NCBI GenBank assembly: GCA_965153355.1
Contig: OZ231127.1
Location: 36,890,001 to 36,954,000, forward strand
Reading direction: 5' to 3'
DNA from: Flaccisagitta enflata
Taxonomy: Eukaryota > Chaetognatha > Sagittoidea > Aphragmophora
DNA length: 64,000 nt
Position numbers and translations under genes: made by a program. The notes beneath the pieces are model-generated. The model did not search any database and was not told the DNA's origin. It saw nothing but the letters and a program-made list of their open reading frames with translations. Below, one piece after another: positions 1 to 12,402 of this stretch (position 1 is its first letter; every line of letters begins with the position of its first letter).

Positions 1-74
1 TCACCTCAAGGTGAGACAATGGGAAAGTGTCATCTCCTCAGACAGACCGAAAGACAGATGGCAAACATATTGCA

Positions 75-117
75 TACGAACAAACAAACAAACATGCTGA
101 TGTGATGGATAGACAGG

Positions 118-170
<53 letters not shown>

Positions 171-185
171 TGAAAGACAGACGAG
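75..185. repeat. (ACAG)n / (ACAA)n microsatellite
   Basis: Tetranucleotide run, imperfect at its left edge (ACAAAC units) and clean ACAG from about 126 onward. The open frame seen on the minus strand here is only a translation of this repeat. Confidence 0.95.
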
Positions 186-424
186 CAGACAAAAGGATGA
201 ACTCTTTTATTCCAACCTATTTTTCGTACCAGATGATATCAAAAGAAAAGAACAAATTAAAACATAGGTTTTAATTTTGTTAAATGTGAACTGCCAAATG
301 AATTAAGGAGCTTGATCAAATATCCATGATTTAGATTTTTCCGCCTCATGAAGACGTTTTATACTTCGAGAAAAAAAAAATTACGATCAAATGTGTTCCC
401 CCCCTTCCCCACATCGGTCCTCTC

Positions 425-1440
425 AGCCCTGATCTTCCTTTTAGGCAGCGGCCCTGAAAGGGTCGATGACCTATGCTTTCACTCATATGGGAAATTTTCT
501 CCTTCCCCTTTTTGGGCAGCGGCCCCAAAGGGCCAATGTCCTGTACTGTAGGACACAGGGGGGAATTTCCAGACATTCGTCTGTCCGTCCGTCTGTCCAT
601 CCGTTCTTCCGTCCTTTCGTCCTCCCATCCGTCCCCCCCCAGTTGGCCATTGAGGCCTCATATCCTCACTCTCAGGCCTGATTTAGGCCCTCTAAGCCCT
701 CAAATTAGCCCTCCAGGCCTCAAATCAGCTCTCAAGGCATCAAATCAGCTCTCAAGGCCTCAAATCCGCTCTCCAGACCTCAAATCAGCATTCCAGGCCC
801 CAAATCAGCCCTCCAGGCCTCAAATCTGCCCCCAAGGCCTAAGGCCTTCCCCCAGACCTCAAATCTAATCTTCAGGCTTAAATCTTCCCCCAGACCTCAA
901 ACCCTGCCTCAATTACCTCTTAGGCCTGCTATATTCCCCCTCAGGACGTCTGGAAATTCCCCCCTGTGTCCTACAGGACATCGGCCCTTTGGGGCCACTG
1001 ACCTGCTCTTACTCCACTACTTCACTTGATCACCCCAAGCAGGGCATCGGGTACCGCTGACCATGTGTGATCCTTGGATGACTAGTTCTCCGTCCCCCCT
1101 ACTCAAATCCCAGTCTCGAGGCCTAAATCCCAGCCTCGAGGCCTAAATTCCAGCCAAAAAGCCCAAATCAAATCCTGAAGACCAAAATTCCATACTTGAG
1201 GCTCAAATCCCAGCTTTTAGGCCCAAATCCCAGTCCTAAGGTCCAAATTCCAGCCCCAAAACCTAAATCCCAGCCCAGAGGCCCAAATCCCTATCGCTTG
1301 AAGGATTAGGTGAAAATCCCTCATATGTGTGAAAGCATAGGTCATTGACCCCCTCGGAACCGCTGCCCTGCTCCCTCCCCCAACTTTTATCACAACCTAC
1401 TTGGGCAGGGCACGGGTACCGCTGACCATCTGACGCTTTT
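425..1440. mobile_element. Nested inverted-ended repeats, family D
   Basis: Two nested pairs of inverted ends. The outer pair (about 430-500 reversed, about 1303-1370 forward) shares the CATATG / GTGTGAAAGC / GGTC(G/A)ATGACC text. The inner pair (about 508-575 reversed, about 945-1010 forward) shares GTGTCCTACAGGACATCGG followed by GGCCCTTTGGGGCC. Between the inner ends lies a degenerate array of GGCCTCAAATC units of about 24-27 bp (650-900); a similar GGCCTAAATCCCAG array fills 1095-1300. After each forward end comes a GCCCTGCTC ... AAGCAGGGC(A)...GGTACCGCTGACC segment. There is no coding capacity. The same architecture recurs at 57.5-58.1, 59.2-60.2 and 60.86-61.3 kb. Class is unknown: long terminal inverted repeats suggest a foldback DNA transposon, but I see no clear target duplication. 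Confidence 0.7.
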
Positions 1441-1458
1441 GCGACTATTTTTCATCAG

Positions 1459-1652
1459 TTGACAGTAAAACTTGCTCGGCCAAGACATACATGCAAGAGT
1501 TTTTGTTCCCGGTTCTGCTGCCGGGTCTTCACGAGATGATCTTCCAAGCCAAACGCGAAAAATGCTTCGAGAGAAAGAGGACGAAATTCAACGCCTGCGA
1601 TTTCTTGACCGAGTGGCTCTACAATCGAAATCCGCTGCACCCGGAAAGAATG
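1459..1652 (+). CDS. IQCK: IQCK-like protein, internal exon (first of four in window)
   Basis: Open exon encoding about 64 residues, read in the frame containing ATG 1491. It shows FPVLLPGL then FERKRTKFNACDFLTEWLYN, blocks I recognise from the animal IQ motif-containing protein K, a poorly studied IQ protein of ciliated organisms. The acceptor is the AG at 1457-1458 (TTTTCATCAG) or alternatively the AG ending at 1465. The donor after ATG 1650-1652 is GTCGGT, which is weak, but joining there keeps phase 0 with the next exon and gives a sensible protein. The N-terminal part of the gene must lie left of the window. The intron to the next exon is 2.4 kb. Confidence 0.85.
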
Positions 1653-1798
1653 GTCGGTTGGTTGGTTGGTTTATACTCTTTGTTTTTTTTATAAGAACCA
1701 AGTATATATGAACGTTAGGCTTGAAATTTTTCTAGAATTAAGAACATCGTAGTTAGTGGCTATCTCTATCTCACACTTTTGAAGAAGCTCTATAAAGG

Positions 1799-1990
1799 GA
1801 ACGGTTAGGCAGGGGCAGTACAAAAAGTACAAAAAGAAAAACACCCATACTCACACATACACAACGCAAAGTGACTTAAAACCCCATAAAAAAGACAAAT
1901 ACAAGACCAATTCAAAAATGTTACCGACGGAGGGACTACTGGGCGGACCGACATAGCAGCGTGTGGAATCGCGTGTCCGCGACTAAAAAT
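1799..1990 (-). mobile_element. Hairpin repeat A, decayed copy
   Basis: The left part has GGTTAGGCAGGGGCAGTA; the right part has ACCGAC...GGACCGAC, then TGTGGAATCGCGTGTCCGCGACTAAAAA. The 3-prime hairpin is CGCG...CGCG type followed by an A-run, the signature of the family in its A-tailed orientation. Confidence 0.75.
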
Positions 1991-2184
1991 ATAAATATAG
2001 GGTGCATTCGGTGATTTGTTGGCCAGCTGGTTTTTTGGTTGATCGGCTCCTAGCTGGCCCATTTTTCTCACCGATGTATGACGCATTGGAAGTTGCCATG
2101 GCAATTACCTAAGTCGTGGTCTCCCTGTTCCTGGGCTTCTTGTATGATTTTTGCTCTTGCTAGTGAATGCATGAAAAAAATGAA

Positions 2185-2378
2185 TCAACTAATGAATGAA
2201 TGAATGAATGAAGAATTGAATGAATGAACGAATGAATGAGTGAATGAATGAGTGAATGAATGAATTCGGCACGGTGTGAATGAATGAATGAATGAATGAA
2301 TGAATGAATGAATGAATGAACGAATAGATGAATGAATGAATGAATGAATGAATTAATGAATTAACGAATGAATGGATG
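2185..2378. repeat. (GAAT)n microsatellite
   Basis: About 190 bp of GAATGAAT with scattered substitutions and an interruption TTCGGCACGGTG near 2264-2278; a related GCGGTATGGTG text recurs at 2381. Confidence 0.95.
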
Positions 2379-3352
2379 AATGCGGTATGGTGTTAGTGCC
2401 AACTGAATTTGATAACAGCCGATTTTCGTGGTTTGAAAAAAACATGACATACAGTATCGACGGAATGGAAGACGGACCGACAGTCAGATAAACACGACCT
2501 CTTGTAGATGCGGGACGACAGATGTGAAAAAAAAAATCAATGAACCGACAAGTTTCCACATGATCGCTTTGGAAATAGTGACTTTGCATCCAAACGCTCA
2601 TTTGCATATTGCAGTCTTTTGTTTCTTATTCATAAGACAGACTTGTAATAATAAGTCACAAACTGCAGCGCGCCTTCGTTACATTGCAGGACATATCATA
2701 CATTGAAATTTAGTCAAAAAAGACCGACATGAAATACAAGGAAGGGATAAAAAGAAAAGGGATCAAAGGTAGACTATTCGGCCAGGCCCGACGCCAAGTA
2801 ATTCAGAATGTTGTAATAATTTATAAAAAAGCGCATTTGTTCGTTCATTGGTTCATTACGCGTTTTTATGGAAATCATTCGCTATTAACTTTGATGGGCG
2901 GCCGAAGCGTCGCCCAGAAACGGGGATGCGCGCAACTCGGTTGACGCCGGGCTGCTGCAATATAAATTTTTTCCTAACCTTTTTTTCTTCTATAATCTAT
3001 ATGATCCTACCTTATTCTTTTTCTTTATTTATTCTTTACAGCTGCGTCCTCGTGTCTCTGTCAGAGGCTCTGTCAGTCTGTCCGTCTATTGTTATATCAG
3101 TAAGACAGTAACGCCTGTGCAAAGAATTAATTTTGCAACACTTTTCAACCGCAGTTATGTCACGAATTAAATCAAACGCTGCTTAAGATGTTTTTCCGGC
3201 CTTGTGTCCCTCGATTCTCCATCTTTCACGCATATTCAGCGTAAAATTCAATACACGGATTACACATAGACACAGTCAGGACGCTTCGTTTCCCGATCAG
3301 GCCCGTTTCTTTTTCGTTTTCCCTCCTTTAATTCTGACTTTTTTTCTTTAAC

Positions 3353-3797
3353 TTTTTAGTCGCGTGCTACGCGACTCTGTAAGCCACTTTTTGGTCAGTC
3401 CGTCCGTCGGTCCGTCGGTCGGTCACAAAACTGTTTAAAAGGCGTTTTACACAAATAAAGATATTTTAAATGTTTTCAAATGTTTCCAAGGCATTTATAA
3501 ACCTCTGAAAGCTATTTTTTGGTTGGTCAGTTGGTCTGTCTGTCTGTCAGTCTGTCTGTCCGTCCGTCTCAAAGTTGTTTAAAGGGTGTTTCACCCAATT
3601 TTAAGTGTTTTTGAATGTTTTTATGTCATTCATGTACCTCTAAATGCCAATTTTGGTCTGTCCGTCCGTCCGTCCGTTGGTCTGTCTGTCTGTCCATCCG
3701 TCCGACTGTCTGTCTGTCCATCATCTGTCTGTCTGCCCGACTTTTCTGAAAGTACCGACGCACGCGACTTAGGTCTAATGACCTTGTTTCTTTTTTT
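3353..3797 (+). mobile_element. Hairpin repeat B (long variant)
   Basis: Starts with TTTTTAGTCGCGTGCTACGC (hairpin 3358-3376) and ends with CGACGCACGCGACTTAGG then TCTAATGACCTTGTTTC. The interior has GTTTAAAGG(C/G)GTTT text and two separate GTCC/GTCT tracts. The same 3-prime end occurs at 11.87-11.91 kb and, diverged, at 36.52-36.55 kb. Confidence 0.75.
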
Positions 3798-3855
3798 TTT
3801 CTTTTTCTTTTTTCTTTTACTTCTGTTTCTCATTTTCTTTTTCTTTCTTCTTTTC

Positions 3856-4014
3856 TTTTTAGTCGCGGACTAGCGACTCTATAAGAGGCTTTGTCCGTCG
3901 GTCCGTCGGTCCGTCGGTCCGTAGGGGTGATCGAGTTGAGAAAGTTCGAAAACGCGCATTTCCGCCCCTGCCCACCCGTCCGCGACTGGTATTGGCCGTG
4001 TATCCGGCCTTGTT
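3856..4014 (+). mobile_element. Hairpin repeat C, near-complete 159-bp copy
   Basis: Hairpin AGTCGCGGACTAGCGACT at 3861-3878, CTATAAGAGGCTTTGTCC, a short GTCCGTCG tract, GATCGAGTTGAGAAAG, AACGCGCATTT, then CCCACCCGTCCGCGACTGG and TGTATCCGGCCTTGTTT. It is compact and apparently full length, and the best reference copy of the C type. Confidence 0.8.
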
Positions 4015-4075
4015 TTTCTTTTTCTCCTTTTTTGAGTTTTCTTATTCCCATTCTTTAACTTTTTTTTCTCTTCAG

Positions 4076-4177
4076 GAATCTCCTCAATCAATTTTGGAAA
4101 TCCCATTTTGCAAAGAATTTTCGGTTGACCATCCTCGAGAGGCACTTCCACTCTCACTTTTACTTTCAGATGAGCAG
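4076..4177 (+). CDS. IQCK: IQCK-like protein, second exon in window
   Basis: A 102-nt exon (34 codons, phase 0 at both ends) encoding ESPQSILEIPFCKEF...PLSLLLSDEQ. The acceptor TTTTTTTCTCTTCAG is strong and the donor CAG|GTATGC is good. In this family the PLSLLL block sits directly before the IQ motif, and here the next exon begins with that motif, which supports the assignment. The following 8.2-kb intron contains an 80-bp satellite array. Confidence 0.88.
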
Positions 4178-4191
4178 GTATGCTGTTTTTT

Positions 4192-4270
4192 TTAGTCGCG
4201 TGCTACGCGACTCTATAAGCCACTTTTTGGTCCATCCGTCGGTCCGTCGGTCCGTCCGTCCGTCCGTCGC
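4192..4270 (+). mobile_element. Hairpin repeat A/B, truncated by the satellite array
   Basis: The perfect hairpin AGTCGCGTGCTACGCGACT (4194-4212), CTATAAGCCACTTTTTGGTC and a GTCC tract are followed directly by the first satellite unit (CACCGTGGCTA). The rest of the repeat is missing. Confidence 0.8.
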
Positions 4271-7200
4271 ACCGTGGCTACTATACACCCCTGACGCTGA
4301 AAAATACCAGCCGACCACCTAGAACCACCTGACCCCCCTAAAACACCATCACCGTGGCTACTATACACCCCTGACGCTGAAAAATACCAGCCGACCACCT
4401 AGAACCACCTGACCCCCCTAAAACACCATCACCGTGGCTACTATACACCCCTGACGCTGAAAAATACCAGCCGACCACCTAGAACCACCTGACCCCCCTA
4501 AAACACCATCACCGTGGCTACTATACACCCCTGACGCTGAAAAATACCAGCCGACCACCTAGAACCACCTGACCCTCACCGTGGCTACTATACACCCCTG
4601 ACGCTGAAAAATACCAGCCGACCACCTAGAACCACCTGACCCCCCTAAAACACCATCACCGTGGCTACTATACACCCCTGACGCTGAAAAATACCAGCCG
4701 ACCACCTAGAACCACCTGACCCCCCTAAAACACCATCACCGTGGCTACTATACACCCCTGACGCTGAAAAATACCAGCCGACCACCTAGAACCACCTGAC
4801 CCCCCTAAAACACCATCACCGTGGCTACTATACACCCCTGACGCTGAAAAATACCAGCCGACCACCTAGAACCACCTGACCCCCCTAAAACACCATCACC
4901 GTGGCTACTATACACCCCTGACGCTGAAAAATACCAGCCGACCACCTAGAACCACCTGACCCCCCTAAAACACCATCACCGTGGCTACTATACACCCCTG
5001 ACGCTGAAAAATACCAGCCGACCACCTAGAACCACCTGACCCCCCTAAAACACCATCACCGTGGCTACTATACACCCCTGACGCTGAAAAATACCAGCCG
5101 ACCACCTAGAACCACCTGACCCCCCTAAAACACCATATCACCGTGGCTACTATACACCCCTGACGCTGAAAAATACCAGCCGACCACCTAGAACCACCTG
5201 ACCCCCCTAAAACACCATCACCGTGGCTACTATACACCCCTGACGCTGAAAAATACCAGCCGACCACCTAGAACCACCTGACCCCCCCTAAAACACCATC
5301 ACCGTGGCTACTATACACCCCTGACGCTGAAAAATACCAGCCGACCACCTAGAACCACCTGACCCCCCTAAAACACCATCACCGTGGCTACTATACACCC
5401 CTGACGCTGAAAAATACCAGCCGACCACCTAGAACCACCTGACCCCCCTAAAACACCATCACCGTGGCTACTATACACCCCTGACGCTGAAAAATACCAG
5501 CCGACCACCTAGAACCACCTGACCCCCCTAAACCACCATCACCGTGGCTACTATACACCCCTGACGCTGAAAAATACCAGCCGACCACCTAGAACCACCT
5601 GACCCCCCTAAAACACCATCACCGTGGCTACTATACACCCCTGACGCTGAAAAATACCAGCCGACCACCTAGAACCACCTGACCCCCCTAAAACACCATC
5701 ACCGTGGCTACTATACACCCCTGACGCTGAAAAATACCAGCCGACCACCTAGAACCACCTGACCCCCCTAAAACACCATCACCGTGGCTACTATACACCC
5801 CTAGATGATAAATGCCAACCACCTAGAACCACCTGACCCCCCTAAAACACCATCACCGTGGCTACTATACACCCCTGACGCTGAAAAATACCAGCCGACC
5901 ACCTAGAACCACCTGACCCCCCTAAAACACCATCACCGTGGCTACTATACACCCCTGACGCTGAAAAATACCAGCCGACCACCTAGAACCACCTGACCCC
6001 CCTAAAACACCATCACCGTGGCTACTATACACACCTGACGCTGAAAAATACCAGCCGACCACCTAGAACCACCTGACCCCCCTAAAACACCATCACCGTG
6101 GCTACTATACACCCCTGACGCTGAAAAATACCAGCCGACCACCTAGAACCACCTGACCCCCCTAAAACACCATCACCGTGGCTACTATACACCCCTGACG
6201 CTGAAAAATACCAGCCGACCACCTAGAACCACCTGACCCCCCTAAAACACCATCACCGTGGCTACTATACACCCCTGACGCTGAAAAATACCAGCCGACC
6301 ACCTAGAACCACCTGACCCCCCTAAAACACCATCACCGTGGCTACTATACACCCCTGACGCTGAAAAATACCAGCCGACCACCTAGAACCACCTGACCCC
6401 CCTAAAACACCATCACCGTGGCTACTATACACCCCTGACGCTGAAAAATACCAGCCGACCACCTAGAACCACCTGACCCCCCTAAAACACCATCACCGTG
6501 GCTACTATACACCCCTGACGCTGAAAAATACCAGCCGACCACCTAGAACCACCTGATCGGACGAACGTGCTCTTCCGTGGCTACTATACACCCCTGACGC
6601 TGAAAAATACCAGCCGACCACCTAGAACCACCTGACCCCCCTAAAACACCATCACCGTGGCTACTATACACCCCTGACGCTGAAAAATACCAGCCGACCA
6701 CCTAGAACCACCTGACCCCCCTAAAACACCATCACCGTGGCTACTATACACCCCTGACGCTGAAAAATACCAGCCGACCACCTAGAACCACCTGACCCCC
6801 CTAAAACACCATCACCGTGGCTACTATACACCCCTGACGCTGAAAAATACCAGCCGACCACCTAGAACCACCTGACCCCCCTAAAACACCATCACCGTGG
6901 CTACTATACACCCCTGACGCTGAAAAATACCAGCCGACCACCTAGAACCACCTGACCCCCCTAAAACACCATCACCGTGGCTACTATACACCCCTGACGC
7001 TGAAAAATACCAGCCGACCACCTAGAACCACCTGACCCCCCTAAAACACCATCACCGTGGCTACTATACACCCCTGACGCTGAAAAATCACCAGCCGACC
7101 ACCTAGAACCACCTGACCCCCCTAAAACACCATCACCGTGGCTACTATACACCCCTGACGCTGAAAAATACCAGCCGACCACCTAGAACCACCTGACCCC

Positions 7201-8246
7201 CCTAAAACACCATCACCGTGGCTACTATACACCCCTGACGCTGAAAAATACCAGCCGACCACCTAGAACCACCTGACCCCCCTAAAACACCATCACCGTG
7301 GCTACTATACACCCCTGACGCTGAAAAATACCAGCCGACCACCTAGAACCACCTGACCCCCCTAAAACACCATCACCGTGGCTACTATACACCCCTGACG
7401 CTGAAAAATACCAGCCGACCACCTAGAACCACCTGACCCCCCTAAAACACCATCACCGTGGCTACTATACACCCCTGACGCTGAAAAATACCAGCCGACC
7501 ACCTAGAACCACCTGACCCCCCTAAAACACCATCACCGTGGCTACTATACACCCCTGACGCTGAAAAATACCAGCCGACCACCTAGAACCACCTGACCCC
7601 CCTAAAACACCATCACCGTGGCTACTATACACCCCTGACGCTGAAAAATACCAGCCGACCACCTAGAACCACCTGACCCCCCTAAAACACCATCACCGTG
7701 GCTACTATACACCCCTGACGCTGAAAAATACCAGCCGACCACCTAGAACCACCTGACCCCCCTAAAACACCATCACCGTGGCTACTATACACCCCTGACG
7801 CTGAAAAATACCAGCCGACCACCTAGAACCACCTGACCCCCCTAAAACACCATCACCGTGGCTACTATACACCCCTGACGCTGAAAAATACCAGCCGACC
7901 ACCTAGAACCACCTGACCCCCCTAAAACACCATCACCGTGGCTACTATACACCCCTGACGCTGAAAAATACCAGCCGACCACCTAGAACCACCTGACCCC
8001 CCTAAAACACCATCACCGTGGCTACTATACACCCCTGACGCTGAAAAATACCAGCCGACCACCTAGAACCACCTGACCCCCCTAAAACACCATCACCGTG
8101 GCTACTATACACCCCTGACGCTGAAAAATACCAGCCGACCACCTAGAACCACCTGACCCCCCTAAAACACCATCACCGTGGCTACTATACACCCCTGACG
8201 CTGAAAAATACCAGCCGACCACCTAGAACCACCTGACCCCCCTACC
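4270..8246. repeat. 80-bp satellite array 1 (about 50 copies)
   Basis: Unit of 80 bp running from CACCGTGGCTACTATACACC through GACGCTGAAAAATACCAGCC, GACCACCTAGAACCACCTG and ACCCCCCTAAAACACCAT. Units are almost identical. Exceptions seen: a deleted join near 4575, a 2-bp insertion near 5137, one extra C near 5287, a diverged unit near 5801-5817, a 22-bp foreign insert near 6555-6577 and a one-base insertion near 7089. The minus-strand open frames here are artefacts of reading through units. The array lies entirely inside an intron of the IQCK-like gene. Confidence 0.97.
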
Positions 8247-8325
8247 CCTAGTTTCCTCTCTAATAGGCCCCATCGCCGGTCAACGTCCCTCCCACCTCCA
8301 CATTTCATGTTTTATTATATTTGCA
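8247..8325 (+). other. Conserved tail after satellite array 1
   Basis: Contains a 28-bp run (8275-8302; GCCGGTCAACGTCCCTCCC...) that is repeated exactly after satellite array 2 at 57050-57077, with looser similarity on both sides. It is therefore part of the repeated unit, not random flank. Confidence 0.8.
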
Positions 8326-8579
8326 GCTCTGATTAACTTCTTACTCCTTCATGATAAACCCAAAGGCATCACAACTATCATTTGTTACATATATTTCACG
8401 CGGTTTTATGACATCTGATATAACCATCAGAAATTTGATTTGGTTTTCTATGAGAAATGCCAAACGCATTCTAAAGATTTTCCCTTTTTTTAAATATTTC
8501 ATGACTACAACTTCATGCAAACAAGTTTGAATGTGATATGATGAGTAACATAAATGATGAATAAGATGAGTTCTCATGT

Positions 8580-8788
8580 CATGTCAAGAAAGAAAGAAAG
8601 AAAGAAAGAAAAAGAGAAAGAGAGAAAGAAAGAAAAACGAAAGAACAAAAGAAAGAAATAAAGAAACAACAAAAGAACAAAAGAAAGAACGAAAGAAAGA
8701 AAGAAAGAAAGAAAGAAAGAAAAAGGAAAGAAAAAAAAAGGAACAAACAAAAAAGAAACAAACAAAAAGTGAAAAAGAAACAAAAAAC

Positions 8789-8881
<93 letters not shown>
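8580..8881. repeat. Purine (AAAG)n tract and (CA)n microsatellite
   Basis: Imperfect AAAG/AAAC run (8585-8790) followed by about 90 bp of CA. The overlapping open frames on both strands are low-complexity translations. Confidence 0.95.
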
Positions 8882-8934
8882 GGCCTGGTCCCGTCTTATT
8901 GTCAAAATAAGTCATTTCTAGTGAAGATGAAAAA

Positions 8935-9150
8935 CGCGTTTGATCCAATTGAAAATGTTTACAGCATGATCACATATTTATGCATTAAAATGTCCCATGA
9001 GGGAGTGAGCGAAGTGAGTGAGCAAGCCTGTGAACAGAGTGAGTGAGCAAAGTGAGCGTAGTGAAGCGAAGCGCTGCGTACCGAGTGAGCAAAGTGAGCG
9101 TTGGAGCGAACGAACGTAGAAAGCGACCAAGAGGCCAGTTAAAAACGCGA
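8935..9150 (-). repeat. Family F repeat (GAGTGAGCAAAGTGAGC type)
   Basis: Run of related GAGCGAAGTGAG words with a flank ATTGAAAATGTTTACAGC...CATTAAAATGTCCCATGAG. The reverse complement of this text is found at 58.24-58.45 and 61.69-61.86 kb, and a shorter relative at 9.74-9.83 and 62.14-62.23 kb. Confidence 0.7.
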
Positions 9151-9735
9151 ATTTCTCTGATTAGAAACACCCCTTAGCGGTGGTTCTTTGTAAGCTTAGC
9201 GACCATAAATACCCTGAAAAAAGTGAGACTGACAGACTGACAAGCCGACGTAGCAATTGAGCAGTAACTTAATAAGGCTGATTAAAAGACAGACGGACAG
9301 GTTGAAATGGATTTAACTTGAGGCTTGTTGGTTTGAATAATAGACTCATTTTTTGTCTAATTTCAAGGAAATGTCCCGTCTTCGGAGTAAGAATTCCAAT
9401 CTTGATACAAATTTGTAGCAATTTTTACATATTTTAATTACTGTGTTTTAAAAAATTTACAAAAAGAAAAAAAAATTAACAAAGAAAGAAAATTTACAAA
9501 GAAAGAAAATTTACAAAGATAGAAAATTAACAAAGAAATCTAGACATTTTCAAAAATTTTAGGCCGGAAAGATGAATTGAAAATGGGCGTCACTGAGGCA
9601 GATCGATTATTTTTTGTTCTATTCTTTATCAAGTCTAGGAAAGATCACACCCGTTAAAAACTCTTATTTTTTTTTCACTCATTACTATGTATCTATGGTA
9701 TATCCATCTGTGGTAGATTTGAACTACTGACGGAC
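9150..9735. other. No gene seen
   Basis: AT-rich sequence with a short imperfect repeat AAAGAAAGAAAATTTACA at about 9480-9540; no open frame or element ends recognised. Confidence 0.6.
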
Positions 9736-9737
9736 AC

Positions 9738-9859
9738 ATGACAATTGCTTTTTAAATGGACCAATCGGTCGCTCACTATGTTCGTTTGCTCGCACCGCTC
9801 ACTCCGCTCACAGGCTCGTTCAATGTTTCCTGGTAGTAACGTTGTTGTTGTTGTTGTAG

Positions 9860-9929
<70 letters not shown>

Positions 9930-9932
9930 AGT
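9738..9932 (+). repeat. Family F relative plus (TTG)n
   Basis: GACAATTGCTTTTTAAATGG, TCGGTCGCTCACTATG, CGCTCACAGGCTCGTTCAA, then GTAGTAACG and about 90 bp of TTG. The same order and wording occurs at 62142-62385, so this is a dispersed segment and not an isolated microsatellite. Confidence 0.8.
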
Positions 9933-9952
9933 GAAAAATTTTTTTTGTATAT

Positions 9953-10135
9953 TTCTAGTCCCGTGCTATGGGACTCTACACCCCGCTTTGTCTGTCCATC
10001 GGTTGGTCGGTCCCCATTCTACTGTTTGGCGTTTTTGAGCTTTTTGAGCCCAACTACTCCAGAGATCTTCTCCATCACTGCTCCTACCCATCTATACGCG
10101 ACTAGGGTAGCCGTGAATCCGGCCTTGTTTCAAAG
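9953..10135 (+). mobile_element. Hairpin repeat A with covarying stem
   Basis: Hairpin AGTCCCGTGCTATGGGACT at 9956-9974: both stem sides differ from the usual AGTCGCG/CGCGACT in a matched way. The interior has GGCGTTTTTGAGCTTTTTGAG; the end is CGCGACTAGGGTAGCCGTGA, ATCCGGCCTTGTTT. The related locus at 62.39-62.42 kb lacks this insertion. Confidence 0.88.
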
Positions 10136-10197
10136 TCAAGTTACTTTTGAAGTGTTAGCCTGCATATGGGCTAAAAAGGCTTATTATCAAATTTAGT

Positions 10198-10404
10198 TTT
10201 TAGTTGCGTGCTACGCGACTCTACACCCCGCTTGGTCGGTCCGTCCGTCGGTCCGTCCATCCGTCCGTCCGTCCATCACACTTTACTTTTTCGGCATTAA
10301 TGGGGGTTTTGGCCTTATTGCTCCTGCCCAAATGTCCCACTGACCTCAATTATGGCCCCTGCCCACCCACACGCGACTGGGGTAGCCATGTGTCCGGCCT
10401 TGTC

Positions 10405-10405
<1 letters not shown>
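10198..10405 (+). mobile_element. Hairpin repeat A
   Basis: Starts TTTTTAGTTGCGTGCTACGC, then ACTCTACACCCCGCTTGGTC, a GTCC tract, CACTTTACTTTTTCGGCATT, TTGCTCCTGCCCAAATG, GACCTCAATTATGGCCCCTG, CCCACACGCGACTGGGG and TGTCCGGCCTTG. It is essentially full length. The related locus at about 62.51 kb lacks the insertion. Confidence 0.9.
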
Positions 10406-11105
<700 letters not shown>

Positions 11106-11109
11106 ACAT

Positions 11110-11610
11110 TTAATCACTTATTGTGGTGTCATTCATACGCTGTCGGTCTCAGTCATGTCAGTTGGAATCGTCTGTGCCCTCAGCATCATTGTTGTTAGGG
11201 TCGTGATCATCGTCATTGTTCACGACCTCATTTTCATCGTTTTTTTCAATCTTTGTAAAAAAGGAGAAAAAAATGAAGAAAAGGCGAAAAAAAGTATTTC
11301 GCTCAGAATGCAGTAAGGTGATCTCGTTTTGGAAGCAATAAGGCTATTCCTTGTGGTGATGCAACAGATTTAGGAAGATACATTCCAGGTCACTACCACT
11401 CCACTATGGCAAAGAACCTTATACTCCACATTAGAGAACGGAGATTTGCGCGAGGATCCCCCTACCCACGGCTGTAGTGCTAAGTGAAAGCTACCCTAGC
11501 GTGGGTTTATTTTCCTCATTAGGGCTTAACGTTCCATAACGTTTCTTTAAAACTGTGAGAATGTTATGGTAATTTACTACTCCCCAAAACAATAACAATT
11601 GATTTTTTCA
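11110..11610. other. Intron sequence, nothing recognised
   Basis: Mixed sequence without element ends, exons or long repeats. It lies within the large IQCK intron. Confidence 0.6.
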
Positions 11611-11611
11611 G

Positions 11612-11910
11612 GGTCACGGTCCACTGTGCGTCGGTCCGTCCGTCCGTCCGTCCGTCCGTCCGTCCGTCCGTCCGTCCGTCCGTCCGTCCGTCCGTCCGTC
11701 CGTCCGTCCGTCCGTCCGTCACAAAGTCGTTTTAAAGGCTTTTTATCGCGTTTTGAACGTCTCTAAGTAGTGGAGAAGAAGCTTGGAGTAGTAAATAGCT
11801 GTTTCAAATGTCTTTTTGAAAAAAAAAAAAACGTTTGTCTGTCTGTCTGCCTGACTTTTTTTGCAAGTGCCGACGCACGCGACTTAGGTCTAATGACCTT
11901 GTTTCTCCTC
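11612..11910 (+). mobile_element. Hairpin repeat B, copy with long (CCGT)n
   Basis: The 5-prime hairpin is replaced by CAGGGTCACGGTCCACTGTG. There is a clean CCGT array of about 90 bp, then CACAAAGTCGTTTTAAAGG and an end CGACGCACGCGACTTAGG matching the copy at 3353-3797. Confidence 0.75.
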
Positions 11911-12402
11911 CCTCTGGTTTAGCACTATGCAATCAATATGAACAAACCACGAAGGTTGCACAAAAATGCCCACAGATGATTTCCTCTTCTTAAATGTATG
12001 GGAGTTGGACAACATTACTTTACACAAAAATTCTAGAATAAGGACAAGAGCCTTGGTGTTTCATCCAGACCCCTCACAACTATCCTTAGAATTATCAAAA
12101 TTCAGCTCAACCCCTACCACAGAGCGCCCACTGCCTAGACATCCATGGAGCATGCTCAGACAACTTTTCTGTATTTCCTGAACACGTCAACGAGGGTGTT
12201 TATGTCATGGGGTTACTGTTTATTTTGAAAATCAATGTTTTCCATAGTCCATACTGACAATGATAAAAACTAGCCTACAAATTATAAAACGGAATTCTTT
12301 TTTGTCCTTTGACAATCGACAACCATTACTCATGGGTCAATTAACTGTGTGTACTTATATGTGATAATGCATCACCCGCTAATCCTTGGAATTTTCTATC
12401 AG

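Larger units (their letters stand above)
1653..4075 (+). other. IQCK intron, 2.4 kb, repeat-filled
   Basis: Contains a minus-oriented hairpin repeat A, a GAAT microsatellite, and hairpin repeats B and C, the last ending 60 bp before the acceptor. The acceptor is preceded by a strong pyrimidine tract at about 4040-4073. About 2380-3350 shows no recognisable feature beyond AT-rich sequence. Confidence 0.75.

Noticed and set aside
4213-7182. Minus-strand repeat protein MVGWYFSASGVYSSHGDG... from the satellite
   Set aside because: The 80-bp unit is not a multiple of three, so the frame cycles and ends after about three units; the similar frames in array 2 behave the same way.
4270-8246. Could the 80-bp arrays be CRISPR?
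   Set aside because: Whole units are identical with no variable spacers, and the genome is eukaryotic with introns.
4280-8246. Telomere-like CCCCCCTAAAACACC word in each satellite unit
   Set aside because: Occurs once per 80 bp within unrelated sequence, not as a short tandem telomeric repeat, and lies inside a gene.
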